DNA from: Salinisphaeraceae bacterium | GTDB lineage: Bacteria > Pseudomonadota > Gammaproteobacteria > Nevskiales > Salinisphaeraceae | Assembly (NCBI GenBank): GCA_002683405.1 | Contig: NYTH01000047.1 | Coordinates: 1 to 64,000, forward strand | DNA: 64,000 nt | Reading direction: 5' to 3' | Shown: in pieces, positions 62,003 to 64,000 of the stretch | How the letters are laid out: each line of letters opens with the position of its first letter | Numbering within the stretch: the stretch's first letter is position 1 | Position numbers and translations under genes: made by a program | Notes under the pieces: generated by a model | Database searches by the model: none | What the model was told of the DNA's origin: nothing | The model's input: only the letters and a program-made list of their open reading frames with translations

Positions 62003-63093
62003 TGAATTTCTCCGCGGTCCGGGTCCAGCGGCAGAAAGACTGAAAACAGTGTTTCCCCGGGTCTGCTCGCGCATTCGATGATGCCGCCGTGCAGATGAAC
62101 CAGATACTGGGCAATGGGCAGCCCCATGCCGTGACCGTCCGCGCGGGAGGTCACCATGGGATGAAATATTTTCGGCCGCAGCTCCTCGGGAATGCCGGGG
62201 CCGTCGTCCTGGATGTCGACACGAATGACCAGCCGGTGCTGAACGGCGCCGATAGTGAAAAGGCGTTGGGTTCGCGTTCGCAGCACGATGTTGCCGGACT
62301 CGCCCACCGCGTTCACCGCGTTGCCGAACAGATTCAGGAATATCTGAATGAGCTGACTGCGGTCCGCTTCGAAATCCGGAATGCTGGGGTCGTAGTCGCG
62401 AACAATCTGAATGCTGCCGCTCAGGTCGACGCTAACGAGCTGGCGCACATGCTCCAGCGCCTCGTGCACGTTCATCTGCTTTTTCTGGGGCGGCTTGCGG
62501 GGCCCGAGCATGTCGTCGACCAGACGCTGCAGGCGGTCCGCCTCGCGAATTATAACGCCGGTGTAATCCTTCAGCTCGGCATCCGCAATCTGGCCCGCCA
62601 GCAGCTGCGCAGCGCCCCGCAGGCCGCCCAGCGGATTCTTGATCTCGTGGGCCAGCCCGCGCAGCATTTCGCGGTTGGCCTGGTTCTGATTGCGCATCTG
62701 CGCTTCGCGACTGATGCGCAGATGCTGTTCGAGCGAGAGGAACTCGAGCAGCAGATTCGCCTGGCCGTCGGTATCGGTATACGGCGTGACCACACAGTCA
62801 ACATTGACCGGCTGACGATTGTTGCGCCGCAGCCTGACTTCACGCTGCGTGTAGGCCGCGCCGTTGTCGATCGCCTGGCGGAACAGGGATGAATAGCGCC
62901 CCAGCTCCGGGATGGCCTTGTGCACCGGATCGGTCCCGCAATGCCGCGCGCTCACGCCCAGAAGGACCTCGCAGGCGGGGTTCAGATAGAGCAGTTCCAG
63001 CGATTCGTTCAGACACATCACCGCCGTGGACATGCTGTCCAGAATCGGATTGGCGGCAAATCGGGCCTTCTTGCGGCGTAGGCTCATGGGCAC
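61999..63093 (-). CDS. ntrB: nitrogen regulation histidine kinase NtrB
   Basis: 364 residues from GTG 63093; ATG 63087 and ATG 63033 are alternatives. PAS domain about 17-120 (STAVMCLNESLELLYLNPACEVLLG), phospho-acceptor H149 in GLAHEIKNPLGGLRGAAQLL, and ATP-binding boxes (FGNAVNAV, DDGPGIP, GHGMGLPI). Soluble kinase/phosphatase controlled by PII proteins. The predicted sigma-54 promoter at 63100-63114 would start transcription near 63089, making the first two start codons practically leaderless; the start at 63033 would leave a normal leader and keep the whole PAS core. Confidence 0.93.
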   Translation of the reverse strand: MPMSLRRKKARFAANPILDSMSTAVMCLNESLELLYLNPACEVLLGVSARHCGTDPVHKAIPELGRYSSLFRQAIDNGAAYTQREVRLRRNNRQPVNVDCVVTPYTDTDGQANLLLEFLSLEQHLRISREAQMRNQNQANREMLRGLAHEIKNPLGGLRGAAQLLAGQIADAELKDYTGVIIREADRLQRLVDDMLGPRKPPQKKQMNVHEALEHVRQLVSVDLSGSIQIVRDYDPSIPDFEADRSQLIQIFLNLFGNAVNAVGESGNIVLRTRTQRLFTIGAVQHRLVIRVDIQDDGPGIPEELRPKIFHPMVTSRADGHGMGLPIAQYLVHLHGGIIECASRPGETLFSVFLPLDPDRGEIQ

Positions 63094-63099
63094 GCCGTT

Positions 63100-63114
63100 G
63101 CAAAACTCGCGCCA
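63100..63114 (-). promoter_or_regulatory. sigma-54 promoter of ntrBC
   Basis: On the minus strand TGGCGCGAGTTTTGC matches TGGCACG-N4-TTGC with one mismatch, and GG (63113-63112) and GC (63101-63100) are exactly 10 bp apart, as sigma-54 requires. Together with the NtrC-type box at 63154-63170, it predicts autoregulation of ntrBC. Confidence 0.65.
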
Positions 63115-63153
63115 TTAAATAGAGGGTTAATCCTAGCTCAGGATGGCGTTGTA

Positions 63154-63170
63154 CGCACTAAAATAGTGCA
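63154..63170 (-). promoter_or_regulatory. NtrC-binding site upstream of ntrB
   Basis: GCACT-AAAAT-AGTGC with one more matching base at the right (GCACTAAAATAGTGCA) fits the known NtrC consensus TGCAC-N7-GTGCA, with 5-bp arms and a 5-bp centre. Its centre is about 73 bp upstream of the predicted sigma-54 start at 63089. It sits 12 bp before the end of the upstream DUF4124 gene. Confidence 0.65.
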
Positions 63171-63182
63171 TGAACTCGTCCG

Positions 63183-63827
63183 TCAGGGCGCGGCAGGGGC
63201 GCCTGTGCCGGACGAGCGAGGCGCGCCGAGTACGCCTCCGGTCTGGGTCGCCGGAGGCGCGTTCGCGTTGTTGGACGGGCCGCCGCTCCCCGGTGTTCGC
63301 AGCGGCTTGATGGCCGTGGGGGGACGCATGAAAAACACCACCGGGCTGGCACGCGCCACCTCCACGCCGTCGCGCACAGCAGCGGCGGATACCGTATGCG
63401 AGCCCGCCGTGACGCCCTCGATCCGGATGCGCTCGGCCCGGGTGGCCTCGCTGGAGACAGGGCTGCCGTTGATGAAGTACATCAGGCTCACGCCGGCGGG
63501 CAGGCCCGGATCAAGTTGCAGCGCGACCTCCACCGAGCCTTGCGGGTCGCGGAAAGTCTGCTCGGCCTCCGGACTGACGATGCGCATTACGGTCAGGGCG
63601 GCCTTGGCGCTGTCAGCGACGCTGTCGTTCGGCCGGTTCGTGGGCACGGGAATACGATCAGCCTTGTACAGATCCGGCAGGTCGGCCGGCTTGGCGCCGC
63701 GCTTGGGCTGATCGCCATAGTGCACGGTGCCGTCGGCATCCACCCACCGGTAGATTTCGGCCTGGGCGGCCGCGGCGAACAGGCTCGCGAAGAGCACAGC
63801 GGTCAGGAAACGGCTTGCGGTTTTCAT
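63183..63827 (-). CDS. DUF4124-domain periplasmic protein
   Basis: 214 residues from ATG 63827; signal peptide ends near AQA/EIYRW. The mature N-terminus is the DUF4124 motif EIYRWVDADGTVHYGDQP. The middle part (about 80-175) looks like an Ig-like beta domain (IVSPEAEQTFRDPQGSVEVALQLDPGLPAG in parts), and the C-terminal 40 residues are Pro/Gly/Asn-rich. A DUF4124 gene between glnA and ntrB is frequent in Pseudomonas and related gammaproteobacteria. Function unknown; a link to nitrogen control is only positional. Confidence 0.85.
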   Translation of the reverse strand: MKTASRFLTAVLFASLFAAAAQAEIYRWVDADGTVHYGDQPKRGAKPADLPDLYKADRIPVPTNRPNDSVADSAKAALTVMRIVSPEAEQTFRDPQGSVEVALQLDPGLPAGVSLMYFINGSPVSSEATRAERIRIEGVTAGSHTVSAAAVRDGVEVARASPVVFFMRPPTAIKPLRTPGSGGPSNNANAPPATQTGGVLGAPRSSGTGAPAAP

Positions 63828-63884
63828 GCTTTGACCATACCCCCGGCAGCCGGAGCCGGCAATATACCGGCTGACCAATGCTCA

Positions 63885-63916
63885 TAAAAAAGCCCCCGGC
63901 GGTGCGGGGGCCTTGT
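63885..63916 (-). terminator. intrinsic terminator of glnA
   Basis: On the minus strand AAGGCCCCCGC and the complementary GCCGGGGGCTT-type arm form a strong GC stem followed by six T (63890-63885), 17 bp after the glnA stop codon. It separates glnA from the DUF4124-ntrBC unit. Confidence 0.85.
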
Positions 63917-63932
63917 TTCACCTGCGGTGGGT

Positions 63933-64000
63933 CTAACAGGAGTAGTACATGTCGAACTCGCAGGGATGCGTGGCCATCTGGAAGCGCAGCACCTCTTCGG
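63933..64000 (-). CDS. glnA: glutamine synthetase, C-terminal end (gene runs off the right edge)
   Basis: The last 21 codons of a leftward frame read EEVLRFQMATHPCEFDMYYSC and then TAG at 63935-63933. This is the type I glutamine synthetase C-terminus (E. coli ends with a very similar PVEFELYYSV). The identity is supported by the neighbouring ntrB and ntrC. The rest of the gene and its promoter lie outside the window. Confidence 0.9.
   Translation of the reverse strand, partial: EEVLRFQMATHPCEFDMYYSC

Overview
The window is GC-rich chromosomal DNA from a gammaproteobacterium. The evidence is the gene order dsbA - cytochrome c4 - engB - sRNA - polA, the glnA / ntrB / ntrC arrangement, a TamA-TamB pair, LptM next to lysA, and a TonB-receptor / YfiR / histidine-kinase cluster. 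Envelope genes and the polA-linked sRNA point towards the Xanthomonadales/Nevskiales/Chromatiales side of the class; I cannot name a genus. No rRNA, tRNA, CRISPR array, prophage or intact insertion sequence was seen.

Layout. 1-5.6 kb: a leftward operon for a TonB-dependent receptor, a YfiR-like periplasmic protein, a membrane histidine kinase and a receiver-kinase hybrid. 5.8-7.5 kb: a cupin and an MscS channel. 7.5-12.4 kb: TetR regulator / membrane-fusion protein / RND pump, divergent from a Baeyer-Villiger-type monooxygenase. 14.4-24.6 kb: a lipid or hydrocarbon catabolism block (saccharopine-dehydrogenase-like reductase, two SDRs, histidine phosphatase, acyl-CoA dehydrogenase, TetR, GST, two FadL-type porins flanking a three-domain SnoaL fusion) with a TetR-type palindrome and a 255-bp MITE-like insertion. 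24.7-27.6 kb: methionine salvage mtnB-mtnC-mtnD facing mtnA, which follows a TfoX-like gene. 28-33 kb: aldehyde dehydrogenase, a 137-bp inverted-repeat element, and manB/manC for GDP-mannose. 33-36.4 kb: TPR protein, L,D-transpeptidase and M14 carboxypeptidase (envelope). 36.4-43 kb: dsbA, cytochrome c4, engB, a structured sRNA, polA, lysA, lptM. 43-46.2 kb: SodC, a SodC-like protein that has lost its metal ligands, and a two-module outer-membrane barrel. 46.4-55.7 kb: esterase, TamB/TamA, S9 peptidase, NRDE protein. 55.8-60.6 kb: type II NADH dehydrogenase, LOV-GGDEF photoreceptor, acyl-CoA dehydrogenase-like protein, DUF4197 protein. 60.5-64 kb: ntrC, ntrB, a DUF4124 protein and the 3' end of glnA.

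The most striking item is the sRNA between polA and engB at about 38474-38584 (minus strand). It has four hairpins, three with C-rich loops, an intrinsic terminator and an A/T-rich promoter, at the locus that holds Spot 42 in enterics and ErsA in Pseudomonas. Other notable items are the ligand-less SodC paralogue, the MITE flanked by CTAG at an SDR stop codon, an NtrC box plus a sigma-54 promoter right at the ntrB start, a 16-bp perfect palindrome before the NADH dehydrogenase, and a LOV-type diguanylate cyclase.

Start sites were often moved inward from the longest open frame to a codon with a ribosome-binding site or a proper signal peptide; this is stated where it was done.
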